The notes below the pieces were generated by a model, which searched no databases, had not been told where the DNA came from, and saw only the letters and a program-made list of their open reading frames with translations. A stretch of DNA of 64,000 nt. Origin: Haemophilus parainfluenzae. Its GTDB lineage: Bacteria > Pseudomonadota > Gammaproteobacteria > Enterobacterales > Pasteurellaceae. Below, piece by piece: positions 31,028-40,450 of this stretch. Location of the stretch: assembly GCF_036288925.1 (NCBI RefSeq), contig NZ_CP127167.1, positions 1,674,001 through 1,738,000 of the forward strand, in the 5' to 3' direction. Each line of letters starts with the position of its first letter. The stretch's first letter is position 1. Made by a program: the position numbers and the translations under genes.

Positions 31028-32041
31028 ATGCAATCCATTCCTATTAAAAACGTAGGAGAGTCTCGCTTAGTCGATCCTTTCCAACGCCAATATTACTATC
31101 TACGACTGTCGATTACCGATCAGTGTAACTTTCGTTGTACCTATTGTTTACCTGATGGTTATCAACCCGAAGCTAACAAACCAAGTTTCTTAACCTTAAA
31201 AGAAATCACCCATCTTGCTCAAGCGTTTGCTGAAATGGGCACAGAGAAAATCCGTTTAACGGGTGGCGAACCGACTTTACGTAAAGATTTTATTTCTATT
31301 GCTGAAAGCATCGCTAACATTGATGGCATTCGTCAATTAGCCGTCACGACAAATGGCTATCGCATGGCAAAAGATGTGGCTGATTGGAAGAAAGCAGGAA
31401 TTACGTCTATTAACGTCAGTGTTGATAGCTTAGATCCAAAAATGTTCCATCAAATTACAGGTATCAATAAATTTGATGACGTGATGCGTGGTATCGATCG
31501 TGCATTTGAAGTGGGTTACAACAAAGTTAAAGTCAATTCAGTTTTGATGAAAAATTTGAATGACAAAGAGTTTGAGCAATTCCTTGTTTGGGTGAAAGAT
31601 CGCCCAATTCAAATGCGCTTTATCGAACTGATGCAAACCGGTGAAATGGACAGTTTCTTTGATAAACACCATCTTTCTGGACAAGTCTTAGCTGATAAAT
31701 TGCTGAAAAATGGTTGGACATTACAGCATAAATCCCATACAGATGGCCCAGCTAAAGTCTTCACACATCCTGATTATGCAGGCGAAATTGGCTTAATTAT
31801 GCCTTATGAGAAGAATTTCTGCGCAAGCTGTAATCGTCTCAGGGTATCAGCGAAGGGCAAACTTCATCTCTGTTTATTCGGCGAAGAAGGCATTGAATTA
31901 CGTGACTTATTGCAATCTCATGAACAGCAAGATATTTTGCAAGCACGTATTTTTGCCGCACTGCAAGGCAAACGTGAACATCATTACTTGCATGTCGGCG
32001 ATAGTGGCGTAAGAAATCATTTAGCCTCTATCGGTGGCTAA
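31028..32041 (+). CDS. moaA: GTP 3',8-cyclase MoaA (radical SAM)
   Basis: The 337-residue protein has the radical-SAM cluster cysteines C33, C37 and C40 (CNFRCTYC) and the second cluster at C265, C268 and C282 (CASCNRLRV...LCLF). The C-terminal Gly-Gly tail is present. It converts GTP to 3',8-cyclo-GTP, the first step of molybdopterin synthesis, together with MoaC. AAAGGTGTAAA precedes the ATG. It is the first gene of moaACDE, behind the Moco-RNA-like leader. Confidence 0.97.
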   Translation: MQSIPIKNVGESRLVDPFQRQYYYLRLSITDQCNFRCTYCLPDGYQPEANKPSFLTLKEITHLAQAFAEMGTEKIRLTGGEPTLRKDFISIAESIANIDGIRQLAVTTNGYRMAKDVADWKKAGITSINVSVDSLDPKMFHQITGINKFDDVMRGIDRAFEVGYNKVKVNSVLMKNLNDKEFEQFLVWVKDRPIQMRFIELMQTGEMDSFFDKHHLSGQVLADKLLKNGWTLQHKSHTDGPAKVFTHPDYAGEIGLIMPYEKNFCASCNRLRVSAKGKLHLCLFGEEGIELRDLLQSHEQQDILQARIFAALQGKREHHYLHVGDSGVRNHLASIGG

Positions 32042-32044
32042 AAG

Positions 32045-32075
32045 AAAATAGGTGAATTTGCTATTCACTTATTTT
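32045..32075 (+). terminator. Attenuator-like hairpin between moaA and moaC
   Basis: AAATAGGTGAAT can pair with ATTCACTTATTT, followed by GCTTTT. The stem is AT-rich and the T-run short, so it may only tune readthrough or stabilise the message. Confidence 0.45.
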
Positions 32076-32128
32076 GCTTTTGTCACACATGTAAAACATT
32101 CAATATTTTAACCTCACTTTATTTTATT

Positions 32129-32611
32129 ATGACTACATTTACGCATATCAATTCTCAAGGCGAAGCCAATATGGTGGATGTTTCTGCAAAAGCAGAGACT
32201 GTTCGCGAAGCTCGTGCTGAAGCCATTGTAACCATGTCAAAAGAAACCCTTTCCATGATCGTGGAAGGCAAACATCACAAAGGCGATGTATTTGCTACTG
32301 CACGTATTGCAGGTATTCAAACGGCAAAACGTACTTGGGAACTTATCCCGCTTTGCCACCCCTTATTACTTTCTAAAGTAGAAGTGAATTTAGAACCGTT
32401 ACTTGAAACCAATCAAGTTCGTATTCAATCTCTTTGCAAATTAACCGGAAAAACCGGCGTAGAAATGGAAGCATTAACCGCTGCAAGTGTTGCCGCATTA
32501 ACCATTTATGACATGTGTAAAGCCGTACAAAAAGACATATTAATTGAGCACGTTCGTCTGTTAGAAAAGAGCGGTGGAAAATCCGGTCATTTTATTGCGG
32601 AGGAAAAATAA
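32129..32611 (+). CDS. moaC: Cyclic pyranopterin monophosphate synthase MoaC
   Basis: The 160-residue protein has [18 protein letters not shown], the [12 protein letters not shown] segment and KSGGKSGHF, all family landmarks, including the conserved active-site lysine region. It makes cPMP from the MoaA product. No clear Shine-Dalgarno sequence stands before the ATG. It is 87 bp after moaA. Confidence 0.97.
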   Translation: MTTFTHINSQGEANMVDVSAKAETVREARAEAIVTMSKETLSMIVEGKHHKGDVFATARIAGIQTAKRTWELIPLCHPLLLSKVEVNLEPLLETNQVRIQSLCKLTGKTGVEMEALTAASVAALTIYDMCKAVQKDILIEHVRLLEKSGGKSGHFIAEEK

Positions 32612-32612
32612 G

Positions 32613-32858
32613 ATGTTAAATGTTTTATTTTTTGCTCAAACTCGTGAATTAATTGGGGAAGATTCTATTCAGCTTGAAGGCGATTTTGAGACAGCGGAAG
32701 CGGTGCGTGAACATCTTGCTCAAAAAGGTGATAGATGGGCGCTAGCGTTAGAAAAAGGAAAACTTTTAGTCGCTATCAATCAAACATTGATGCCATTAGA
32801 AAGTGCGGTCAAAAATGGGGATGAAATTGCGTTTTTCCCACCGGTAACTGGAGGCTAA
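32613..32858 (+). CDS. moaD: Molybdopterin synthase sulfur carrier subunit MoaD
   Basis: From the ATG at 32613 (MLNVLFFAQTRELIG), after GCGGAGGAAAAATAAG, the ubiquitin-like protein has 81 residues and ends in the required Gly-Gly (PPVTGG), which becomes thiocarboxylated. A start at 32574 would add unrelated residues read from the end of moaC. One base separates it from moaC and none from moaE. Confidence 0.97.
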   Translation: MLNVLFFAQTRELIGEDSIQLEGDFETAEAVREHLAQKGDRWALALEKGKLLVAINQTLMPLESAVKNGDEIAFFPPVTGG

Positions 32859-33311
32859 ATGGCTGATATTCAAATTTCAGTACAAGAACAACCTTTTGAT
32901 CAAAATGCCGTTTACCAATGGCTTTCTGAGCAACATTCGGTTGGCGCAACAGTTATTTTTGTGGGTAAAGTACGCGATCTTAATTTAGGCGATGAGGTAT
33001 CCAGTTTATACTTAGAGCATTATCCCGCCATGACAGAAAAAGCCTTACGTGAAATTGTAGAACAGGCGGAAGCGCGTTGGGATATTCAACGAGTGTCTGT
33101 GATACATCGAGTAGGACTTTTGCATACTGGCGATGAAATTGTTTTAGTCGGCATCAGTTCTGCTCACCGAGGTGATGCCTATCATGCCAACGAATTTATT
33201 ATGGACTTCTTAAAATCTAAAGCCCCGTTCTGGAAAAAAGAACAAACCCATCAAGGTGAACGTTGGATTGAAGCAAGAGAGAGCGATAAAGAAGCGTTAG
33301 AGAAGTGGTAA
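32859..33311 (+). CDS. moaE: Molybdopterin synthase catalytic subunit MoaE
   Basis: The 150-residue protein has TVIFVGKVRD, LYLEHYPAMTEKAL, VIHRVG and the C-terminal KSKAPFWKKEQTHQGERWIEA, which holds catalytic lysines. It inserts dithiolene sulfur into cPMP with MoaD. It starts directly after the moaD stop and ends the moa operon. The type III mod gene begins 53 bp later on the same strand, with no terminator that I can see between them. Confidence 0.97.
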   Translation: MADIQISVQEQPFDQNAVYQWLSEQHSVGATVIFVGKVRDLNLGDEVSSLYLEHYPAMTEKALREIVEQAEARWDIQRVSVIHRVGLLHTGDEIVLVGISSAHRGDAYHANEFIMDFLKSKAPFWKKEQTHQGERWIEARESDKEALEKW

Positions 33312-33364
33312 ATTAACCACTATAAAATAAATTTTTATTGATTTACAAGAAAGGACCAATTACC

Positions 33365-35305
33365 ATGCTTGACAGCACAGCACAGCACAGCACAGCACAG
33401 CACAGCACAGCACAGCACTTGGATAACCTATCCATTAAATTAATGCAACTCAAATTACTTCTACCTGAAATTTTTTGCGAAGAACAAATTGATTTTCAAA
33501 AATTCCAACAACTTTTTTCTGACCACATTACTTCCGAGCCCGAGCGTTATATGTTGAACTGGGCAGGGAAATCGGAAGCCTATCGCATATTACAAGCACA
33601 AACTAGCAAAACCCTCACACCGCGACCTGCGGAAAGTGTCAATTTTGATTCCACTGAAAATATATTTATTGAAGGTGAAAATCTGGATGTGTTGAAAGTG
33701 TTACAAAAATCCTATTTCAATAGCATCAAAATGATTTATATCGATCCGCCTTATAACACGGGTAATGATTTTGTTTATAATGACAATTTCAAGCAGGATC
33801 TTAAAGATTACCAGGAACAAAGCGGAGAATTGGATGAGGAAGGCAAACTCAAACTGGCTTTCAAGAAAAACAGCAAGGAAAACGGGCACTTCCACAGCAA
33901 ATGGTTAAATATGATGCTCCCCCGTTTACATTTGGCAAAGAATTTGCTGAAAGATGACGGTGTCATTTTTATTTCCATTGATGACAATGAACAAGCTCAG
34001 TTGAAGTTATTGTGTGATGAGGTGTTTGGGGAGGAGAATTTTGTTGCAGAGCTTATTTGGGATAAACAACATTCACAACAGCAAGGATTGTTTAAAAAGT
34101 ATCATGAATATGTATTACTTTATGCTAAAAATATAGAAAATCATAAAAATATAAAAGGTGGAATGGGAATTATTGATGCAGGAGCAATAAAGAAAATATC
34201 AAAATCTAATCCAGAGAGTGAATTTACATTTCCTGCCGGAGTGAAATTTGAAGCAAAAAATGGAATAAAATTGACGGGAGTATTTGGTGATAGTGAAAAA
34301 GTTACAGTTGTTAGAGGAATCCTTGAAGCAAAAGATGGTAAGACTGTAGAAGAAGTTACTCTATCTGCAGGGTGGACACAAAAGAAACAAATGACAGAAT
34401 TTTTTGCAGGAAACGAAGTTTATGATACTAAGGGACAAAAAGTCATTGAGTTCTATTTTTCATCAACTGGAAAGCTTAAGTGTAGAAAAGAGAGGGCTTC
34501 AATAACACCCCCCACCTTATTACCTAAATATGGCATGAGTAGCTTGCATACAGAGAATTTAAATAACCTTATGGGTGGTACAGTATTTAATAACCCTAAA
34601 CCATTACCAATGTTGAAGGATTTTATTCAATGGTTTACCGAAGATGAAGATATTATTTTAGATTTTTTTAGCGGGAGTAGTTCAACTGCCCATGCAATTT
34701 TGGAACTAAATTTATCTGAGAATAAATGTAATAAATTTATAAGTGTTCAACTGGCTGAGCCGTTAAACTTTAATGATGACGCTCAAAAGCAGACGTATAG
34801 ATTTTGTTTAGATTTAGGTATTCCAACAAACATCGCTGAAATCTCCAAAGAACGCATCCGCCGAGCAGGCAAACAAATTGCTGAAAATCATCCTGACAAA
34901 CAACTGGATATTGGTTTTAAAGTGTTCAAACTAACTGACAGCCACTTTAAACAATGGCAATCGCCTTCAGTAGAAAATTTAACGCAGCAAATCGAATTGT
35001 TTGTCGATCCTGTGCGGAAAGAGGCAACGCCTGACGCCATGCTTTATGAAATTTTATTGCGCTTGGGCTTGAAATTAACGGCAAAAGTGCGGTCGGAAAA
35101 TCAGGTGTTTTGGATGAGTGATGAAAACGGGCAACAGTTTGCCTTGTTACTTGAAACCCTGAGTGCGGATTTATTGGATCAGGTGATTTCTGTCCAGCCG
35201 AAAAAAGTCGTGATGTTAGATTCGCTGTTTAATGGCAATGATGCCTTAAAGAAAAATGCCGAGTTGCAAATGAATGATGCAGGCATTGCCTTCTTTGTGC
35301 TTTAA
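33365..35305 (+). CDS. mod: Phase-variable type III DNA methyltransferase (Mod), ON frame
   Basis: From the ATG at 33365, with AGGA upstream, the protein has 646 residues. After MLD comes a (STAQH)3 run encoded by nine AGCAC repeats. The methyltransferase follows: motif IV DPPYNTGND at 127-135 and, after a long target-recognition region, motif I LDFFSGSS at 432-439, the order of beta-class N6-adenine Mod proteins. The recognition region (about residues 225-430) is more AT-rich than the flanks and probably was exchanged. Loss or gain of one or two repeats gives an early stop. It is followed 9 bp later by res. Specificity cannot be read from the sequence. Confidence 0.95.
   Translation: MLDSTAQHSTAQHSTAQHLDNLSIKLMQLKLLLPEIFCEEQIDFQKFQQLFSDHITSEPERYMLNWAGKSEAYRILQAQTSKTLTPRPAESVNFDSTENIFIEGENLDVLKVLQKSYFNSIKMIYIDPPYNTGNDFVYNDNFKQDLKDYQEQSGELDEEGKLKLAFKKNSKENGHFHSKWLNMMLPRLHLAKNLLKDDGVIFISIDDNEQAQLKLLCDEVFGEENFVAELIWDKQHSQQQGLFKKYHEYVLLYAKNIENHKNIKGGMGIIDAGAIKKISKSNPESEFTFPAGVKFEAKNGIKLTGVFGDSEKVTVVRGILEAKDGKTVEEVTLSAGWTQKKQMTEFFAGNEVYDTKGQKVIEFYFSSTGKLKCRKERASITPPTLLPKYGMSSLHTENLNNLMGGTVFNNPKPLPMLKDFIQWFTEDEDIILDFFSGSSSTAHAILELNLSENKCNKFISVQLAEPLNFNDDAQKQTYRFCLDLGIPTNIAEISKERIRRAGKQIAENHPDKQLDIGFKVFKLTDSHFKQWQSPSVENLTQQIELFVDPVRKEATPDAMLYEILLRLGLKLTAKVRSENQVFWMSDENGQQFALLLETLSADLLDQVISVQPKKVVMLDSLFNGNDALKKNAELQMNDAGIAFFVL
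33374..33418 (+). repeat. AGCAC pentanucleotide tract, nine copies, in the 5' end of mod
   Basis: Nine perfect tandem AGCAC units start ten bases after the mod ATG. Five is not divisible by three, so slippage by one or two units shifts frame. In both shifted frames a stop appears soon after the tract: TAA at 33443 in one and at 33424 in the other. Three units encode one STAQH set, so nine units keep the gene open. Confidence 0.97.
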
Positions 35306-35314
35306 GGAGGCAAA

Positions 35315-37921
35315 ATGGAACTTCAATTTGAAACCTTGGATTACCAAACGCATGCGATTCAAGCGGCGGTGGATTTGTTCATCGGACAGCCTAATCAGCA
35401 AACGGAATTCGGTTTGAAAGCGCAGAATGATATGCGTTTCGTGGCGAATTTGTCATTACAAATTAATGATGAACAGCTACAACAAAACTTGGCGAAGCAA
35501 CAAAACAAGTTTAATTTTTACCGTACTTTAATTGAGGAACAGGGTAGAAATTTTACCGTAGAAATGGAAACCGGCACGGGGAAAACCTATGTTTACTTGC
35601 GCACGATTTTTGAATTGAATCGTCAATATGGTTGGCAGAAATTTGTAATTGTGGTGCCGAGCGTGCCTATTCGTGAAGGGGTATTGCATACCTTGGAAAC
35701 GACGCGTAGCCACTTTGCCACCCTGCTTGATAACCCGAGCGTGAACCCGAAATATGAATATAAAAGTAATCAACTTTCCCGCTTAAAAGCCTTTGCTACC
35801 GGCAATCATATTGAGATTTTGGTGATGAATATTGATGCCTTTGCCAAAGAAAGTAATGTGATTAATACACAAAATGAAAGTGGCGATGCGCCCATTCGTT
35901 ATATTCAACACGTCAATCCTATTGTGATTATTGATGAACCGCAGAATATGGAAACGGATATTCGCCGTCATGCTATCGCAAGTCTCAATCCTTTATTCAC
36001 TCTGCGCTATTCTGCGACCCATAAAAACGCCTACAACCCGATTTTTCGCCTCAATCCTGTGCAGGCGTACGAATTAGATTTAGTGAAACAAATCGAAGTG
36101 GACAGCGTGTTGGCGGATAATGATGTGAATGGCGCTTATGTGGCTTTAAAAGAAATTAACGTAGGTGCGAAAAGCTGGTCGGTGAAAGTGGAAATCTTGG
36201 TGAATGATAAGTCGATGAAGAAGAAAGTCGTCACTGTTAAGCCGAATCAAGACTTATTTGATCTTTCCAGACAAAATGAAGTTTATCGCAATGGTTATAT
36301 TTTGGAAGGAATGAATATTGAGGAACAACAGATTGAGTTTTCCGGCGGATTAAAAGTGACGAAAGGCGTTGATAATTCTCTCTTGAAAGATGATATTCAA
36401 AAAATGCAAATTCGTCGCACAATAGAAGAGCATTTACGTAAGGAAAAAAGTTTAAATCCGCTAGGTATAAAAGTGTTGTCGCTATTTTTTATTGATAAAG
36501 TAGCTAACTATCGTAATGATGGCAAATTTTATCAATGGTTTGAAGAGATTTATCGTCAGTTAACTGATGAAGATCCTTCTGGCGTGCATGCTGGTTATTT
36601 TTCAGAAGATAAAAAAGGCGTATGGAAAGATACCAATGGCACAACACAGGCAGACAATAAGGCTTATAATTTAATTATGCGGAATAAAGAATCCTTGCTG
36701 TCGTTGGGTAATCCGTTGCGTTTTATTTTCTCTCACTCTGCTTTGCGTGAGGGGTGGGATAATCCGAATGTGTTTCAAATTTGTACGTTGAACAATACCC
36801 ATTCGGAAATTAAAAAGCGACAAGAAATCGGACGTGGATTGCGCTTACCGGTGAATCAGCTTGGCGTAAGAAGCCATGAGCGGGATAAAAATATCCTGAC
36901 AGTGATTGCTAATGAAAGCTATGAGGAATTTGCGACCAAATTACAACGTGAAATTGAAGAAGATTGCGGTGTGTCCTTTGATAAAGGACAAATTAAAAAT
37001 AAGCTGGATCGAAAATATGTGCGTTATCGCAAAGATTTTACCCAACACCCGGAATTTGCTGCGATTTGGGGACGTATTAAGCACCAAACGACTTATCGGG
37101 TCAATTTTTCACAGGATGAGCTGATCGAAAGTGCGGTCAACAATTTGGTCAAAATGCCACGTATTGATGAAGTGAAAATTCGACATGAAAAGGTCGCCTT
37201 TGCGATTAATGAAAAAGGTGTGACGACAGAATATCGTTCTTCCAATCAGGTAGCCTCAAAAACTCACTGGGATATTCCCGATGTGTTGGGTGAATTACAG
37301 AAGAAAACCGGGCTAACCCGTCAAACCATTTGCCGTATTTTGCAAAAATCAAAACGATTGGCTGAGATTTATCATAATCCACAACGTTTTATTGATTTGG
37401 TTGCAGAAAAAATTAATGAAGCGTTAAGTCAAATTATGGCGGATGGTGTGGAATATCACCGCATTGCGGATCGCACCTATGAAATGACGTTATTTAAGGA
37501 TTTTGAGTTTTATCTTAATCAATACAGTTTTTCTGTGAGTAATCAATCAAAAACCATTTATGAGAGTTATATTGCCCTAGATTCCAACACGGAAAATACG
37601 TTTGCCCGCCATTGTGAAAGCTGTGAAGATGTCGAGTTTTATTTTAAGTTACCGAAAAATTTTAAAATTCCAACGCCATTGGGGAATTATAATCCCGACT
37701 GGGCGGTGGTATTTAAAGGGCAGAATAAAGTTTACTTTGTGGCGGAAACCAAAAATACCGGTAAAGGTATTCAGCGTGGTGTGGATGAAAGTAAGTTGGA
37801 TCCTTCAGAACAAATGAAAATTGCTTATGCCAGAAAGAATTTTGAACATCTCCATAGAGATTACGATGATTTGGAATATCGGGTTGTACAAAGTATAGAT
37901 GAATTAACTGAAAATGTGTAA
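35315..37921 (+). CDS. res: Type III restriction endonuclease subunit (Res)
   Basis: The 868-residue protein is intact. The N-terminal SF2 translocase has Walker A ETGTGKT at 85-91, DEPQ at 207-210 in place of DEAD, and RQEIGRGLRLPVN as helicase motif VI. The C-terminal nuclease domain shows the PD-(D/E)xK pattern P794-D795...E811-T-K813 (NPDWAVV...FVAETKN). It cuts DNA with the Mod subunit in a Mod2Res1-type complex when two unmethylated head-to-head sites are met. AAGGAGGCAAA gives a strong ribosome-binding site and the mod stop is 9 bp away. With res intact, switching mod off should disable both activities. Confidence 0.95.
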   Translation: MELQFETLDYQTHAIQAAVDLFIGQPNQQTEFGLKAQNDMRFVANLSLQINDEQLQQNLAKQQNKFNFYRTLIEEQGRNFTVEMETGTGKTYVYLRTIFELNRQYGWQKFVIVVPSVPIREGVLHTLETTRSHFATLLDNPSVNPKYEYKSNQLSRLKAFATGNHIEILVMNIDAFAKESNVINTQNESGDAPIRYIQHVNPIVIIDEPQNMETDIRRHAIASLNPLFTLRYSATHKNAYNPIFRLNPVQAYELDLVKQIEVDSVLADNDVNGAYVALKEINVGAKSWSVKVEILVNDKSMKKKVVTVKPNQDLFDLSRQNEVYRNGYILEGMNIEEQQIEFSGGLKVTKGVDNSLLKDDIQKMQIRRTIEEHLRKEKSLNPLGIKVLSLFFIDKVANYRNDGKFYQWFEEIYRQLTDEDPSGVHAGYFSEDKKGVWKDTNGTTQADNKAYNLIMRNKESLLSLGNPLRFIFSHSALREGWDNPNVFQICTLNNTHSEIKKRQEIGRGLRLPVNQLGVRSHERDKNILTVIANESYEEFATKLQREIEEDCGVSFDKGQIKNKLDRKYVRYRKDFTQHPEFAAIWGRIKHQTTYRVNFSQDELIESAVNNLVKMPRIDEVKIRHEKVAFAINEKGVTTEYRSSNQVASKTHWDIPDVLGELQKKTGLTRQTICRILQKSKRLAEIYHNPQRFIDLVAEKINEALSQIMADGVEYHRIADRTYEMTLFKDFEFYLNQYSFSVSNQSKTIYESYIALDSNTENTFARHCESCEDVEFYFKLPKNFKIPTPLGNYNPDWAVVFKGQNKVYFVAETKNTGKGIQRGVDESKLDPSEQMKIAYARKNFEHLHRDYDDLEYRVVQSIDELTENV

Positions 37922-37927
37922 AAAATA

Positions 37928-37955
37928 TCAGACAGCCAATATTGGCTGTCTGATC
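37928..37955. terminator. Terminator between res and aspC
   Basis: A perfect 12-bp stem ATCAGACAGCCA / TGGCTGTCTGAT with an ATAT loop, preceded by an A-run on the left. It lies between convergent genes and fits best as the terminator of the leftward aspC transcript, with use in both directions possible. Confidence 0.88.
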
Positions 37956-37962
37956 GCGTTAA

Positions 37963-39153
37963 TTAAAGCACTTTAACAATGCTTTCACACAAATAACGAA
38001 TATTGTCTTCAGTGATACCGGCCACATTGATACGACCAGAACGAACAGCGTAAATCGCAAATTCTTCTTTTAAGCGATCGACTTGTTCAGGCGATAAGCC
38101 ACTGAAAGAGAACATACCGTTTTGTTCTATGATAAAGCTGAAATCTTGTTCTGCACCATATTCTTTTAATAACTGAACGAATAAATGACGCATTTTTTTG
38201 ATGCGTTCACGCATTTCAGTCAATTCATTTTCCCACTCTTGGCGAAGTTGTGGATCATTTAACACCGTGGCTACGGTCGCCCCACCATGAGATGCTGGGT
38301 TAGAGTAGAGAGTGCGAATAATTGATTTCACCTGTGTTAATGCAGTTGAAGCAATTTCTGCATTTTCAGCGACAAGCGTAAAGGCACCTACGCGCTCATT
38401 GTATAAACCAAAGTTTTTAGAGAATGAACTCGCCACTAATAATTCTTTATGATTTGCCGCAAAAGCACGTAAACCGTAAGCATCTTGGTCTAAGCCATTG
38501 GCTAAACCTTGATAAGCAAAGTCAAAGAGTGGTAACCAGCCATTTTTTGCTGAAAGTGCGGCTAATTCTTGCCATTGTTCTGGGGTTGGATCAATACCAG
38601 TTGGATTGTGGCAGCAACCGTGTAAAAGCACAACATCGCCTTCGCTTGCTTGGCTTAAATCTTCAAGTAAATGTTCCCAGTCAAGGGCTTTGCGTTCAGC
38701 ATCATAATAACGATATTCACGAATCGTCATGCCTACCGCATTGAAAATTGCATTGTGGTTAGGCCATGTTGGTGTACTAATCCATACATTTTGAGCTTTG
38801 GTTTGGCGTTTAATGAATTCTGCCGCAATGCGTAATGCACCTGTGCCACCTAAACTTTGCGCAGTTCTTGCACGGTTTGCTTTAATTACATCAGAATCTT
38901 TACCAAAAAGGAGCTCTTTTGTGCGTTCGTTATAATCGGCAATACCATCGATAGTCAGATAGTTTTTCGTTTTTTCGTTATCAAATAAGCGTTTTTCTGC
39001 TTCTTTCACTGCACGCATAATCGGTGTTGTACCTTGTGCATCTTTATAAACGCCAATACCTAAATTGATTTTATTTTCACGGGTTTCAGATTTGAATGCT
39101 TCGCCTAAGCCTAAGATAGGATCGGCCGGAGCCGCTTTGATATGTTCAAACAT
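37963..39153 (-). CDS. aspC: Aspartate/aromatic aminotransferase (AspC type)
   Basis: The 396-residue class I PLP aminotransferase starts [23 protein letters not shown] like AspC/TyrB. The PLP lysine lies in [17 protein letters not shown], and the C-terminal [13 protein letters not shown] and [10 protein letters not shown] are present. It interconverts aspartate and oxaloacetate with glutamate; use on aromatic amino acids is possible. AAGGAAAAGCT precedes the ATG. It is a single-gene unit. Confidence 0.93.
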   Translation of the reverse strand: MFEHIKAAPADPILGLGEAFKSETRENKINLGIGVYKDAQGTTPIMRAVKEAEKRLFDNEKTKNYLTIDGIADYNERTKELLFGKDSDVIKANRARTAQSLGGTGALRIAAEFIKRQTKAQNVWISTPTWPNHNAIFNAVGMTIREYRYYDAERKALDWEHLLEDLSQASEGDVVLLHGCCHNPTGIDPTPEQWQELAALSAKNGWLPLFDFAYQGLANGLDQDAYGLRAFAANHKELLVASSFSKNFGLYNERVGAFTLVAENAEIASTALTQVKSIIRTLYSNPASHGGATVATVLNDPQLRQEWENELTEMRERIKKMRHLFVQLLKEYGAEQDFSFIIEQNGMFSFSGLSPEQVDRLKEEFAIYAVRSGRINVAGITEDNIRYLCESIVKVL

Positions 39154-39231
39154 AGCTTTTCCTTATGTATGTGTTGTGAGATAAGTAATTTTATACTTCA
39201 GCCGATAGATTTTATCAAGAAGAACCTGATA

Positions 39232-39281
39232 AAAATCAACCGCACTTTGATGTTTTTAGATATTCATCAAAAAGTGCGGTT
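39232..39281 (-). terminator. Terminator after purK from an uptake-sequence pair
   Basis: AACCGCACTTTGATG (39238-39252) pairs with CATCAAAAAGTGCGGTT (39265-39281), with a T-run to the left on the minus strand. Confidence 0.85.
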
Positions 39282-39291
39282 GTTTTTTGGA

Positions 39292-40380
39292 TTATTTTAA
39301 TTTCTCAATCGCCCAATTTAAACCGGATTGATAGTCTTCAGGAAGTTCGTGACGAAGTTTTTCAAGCTGTTGAATAATGATTGTTTTATCAGGATGCGTA
39401 ATATTGATATGACCTAATTTTCTACCCGGACGAACTTCCTTACCATACCAATGTAATTGGGAAAAGGGCGTGTTCAACCATTGTGGACTATGTTCTGTAC
39501 CAATTAAATTAACCATGACACTTGGTGCAATAGGTTGTAATGACGGTGTAGGTAAATCTAATAAAGCACGTAGATGCAATTCAAATTGACTAATAGCACA
39601 GCCTAATTGTGTCCAATGTCCGCTATTATGCACACGAGGGGCAAGTTCATTAATTAATAATTTATCCCCCACTACAAAGCATTCCATCGCCATTACACCC
39701 ACATATTCAAGTTTATCCATGATTTTTCCAAGCATAGATTCAGCCTGAATTTGTTGGTTTTGTTGTTGAGGGAATGAAATATCTGTCACACTGTAACGTA
39801 AAATGCCATTTTGCTGTAGGTTATGTGTTACAGGATAGAAACGTTTTTCACCATTTTTAAATCTTGCGCCTACGATAGACACTTCGTAATCAAAAGGAAT
39901 AAATTTTTCTGCAATAACTTCACCGAATAAATCGTCCGTAATATCACGTTGATTATTTTCAGTGATAATCCATTGACCTCGACCGTCATAACCACCGGTA
40001 CGACGTTTTACCACGACTTTTTCGCCTACGTTTGTAAATACTTCAGTCCATTGCGTTTTATCTTCTAATAAACACCATGGTGAGGTAGAGAGATTGAGTT
40101 CATCCAGTAAAGATTTTTGGGTAAAACGATCAGCCAATAAGCCAAAAACATTCTGATTAACGAAATTCTTATGATGGCCTAATAATTCAGTTAACGGTGT
40201 TTTTTCCCAACGTTCAATCTCTGCGGTGATGATGGCATTTTTAGGTAAATCAAATACGGGGGCATTGAACTCAAGTGGTTGAACATTAATGTCTAATGGC
40301 GCGCCAGCGTAACGTAACATTCTGCCGAGTTGGCCATTCCCAAGCACATAAACGGTAGGATATAGGGTAGAGTTTTGCAT
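39292..40380 (-). CDS. purK: 5-(carboxyamino)imidazole ribonucleotide synthase
   Basis: From the ATG at 40380 (MQNSTLYPTVYVLGNGQLGRML) the ATP-grasp protein has 362 residues; another ATG at 40392 is possible but lacks a ribosome-binding site. The central KRRTGGYDGRGQWI and NELAPRVHNSGHWT segments are the ATP-grasp landmarks. It makes N5-CAIR from AIR, ATP and bicarbonate, which PurE then rearranges. It is downstream of purE, with a hairpin terminator in the gap. Confidence 0.95.
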   Translation of the reverse strand: MQNSTLYPTVYVLGNGQLGRMLRYAGAPLDINVQPLEFNAPVFDLPKNAIITAEIERWEKTPLTELLGHHKNFVNQNVFGLLADRFTQKSLLDELNLSTSPWCLLEDKTQWTEVFTNVGEKVVVKRRTGGYDGRGQWIITENNQRDITDDLFGEVIAEKFIPFDYEVSIVGARFKNGEKRFYPVTHNLQQNGILRYSVTDISFPQQQNQQIQAESMLGKIMDKLEYVGVMAMECFVVGDKLLINELAPRVHNSGHWTQLGCAISQFELHLRALLDLPTPSLQPIAPSVMVNLIGTEHSPQWLNTPFSQLHWYGKEVRPGRKLGHINITHPDKTIIIQQLEKLRHELPEDYQSGLNWAIEKLK

Positions 40381-40412
40381 AAAATTTCTCATCAAATCTA
40401 GCTAAAAAAACA

Positions 40413-40434
40413 ACCGCACTTTAAAAAGTGCGGT
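40413..40434 (-). terminator. Hairpin terminator inside the purE-purK gap
   Basis: ACCGCACTT (40413-40421) and AAGTGCGGT (40426-40434) form a 9-bp stem with a four-base loop; on the minus strand TGTTTTTTT follows. It would reduce purK expression relative to purE unless read through. Confidence 0.75.
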
Positions 40435-40450
40435 CAAATTAAAAGGTGTT

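Noticed and set aside
33338..33364. TTG at 33338 as the mod start
   Set aside because: The ATG at 33365 has AGGA at a usable distance and gives the normal layout of a start just before the repeat tract.
33374..33418. AGCAC tract as a CRISPR or satellite array
   Set aside because: It is a short perfect pentanucleotide tract without spacers, inside a gene, and fits slippage-based switching.
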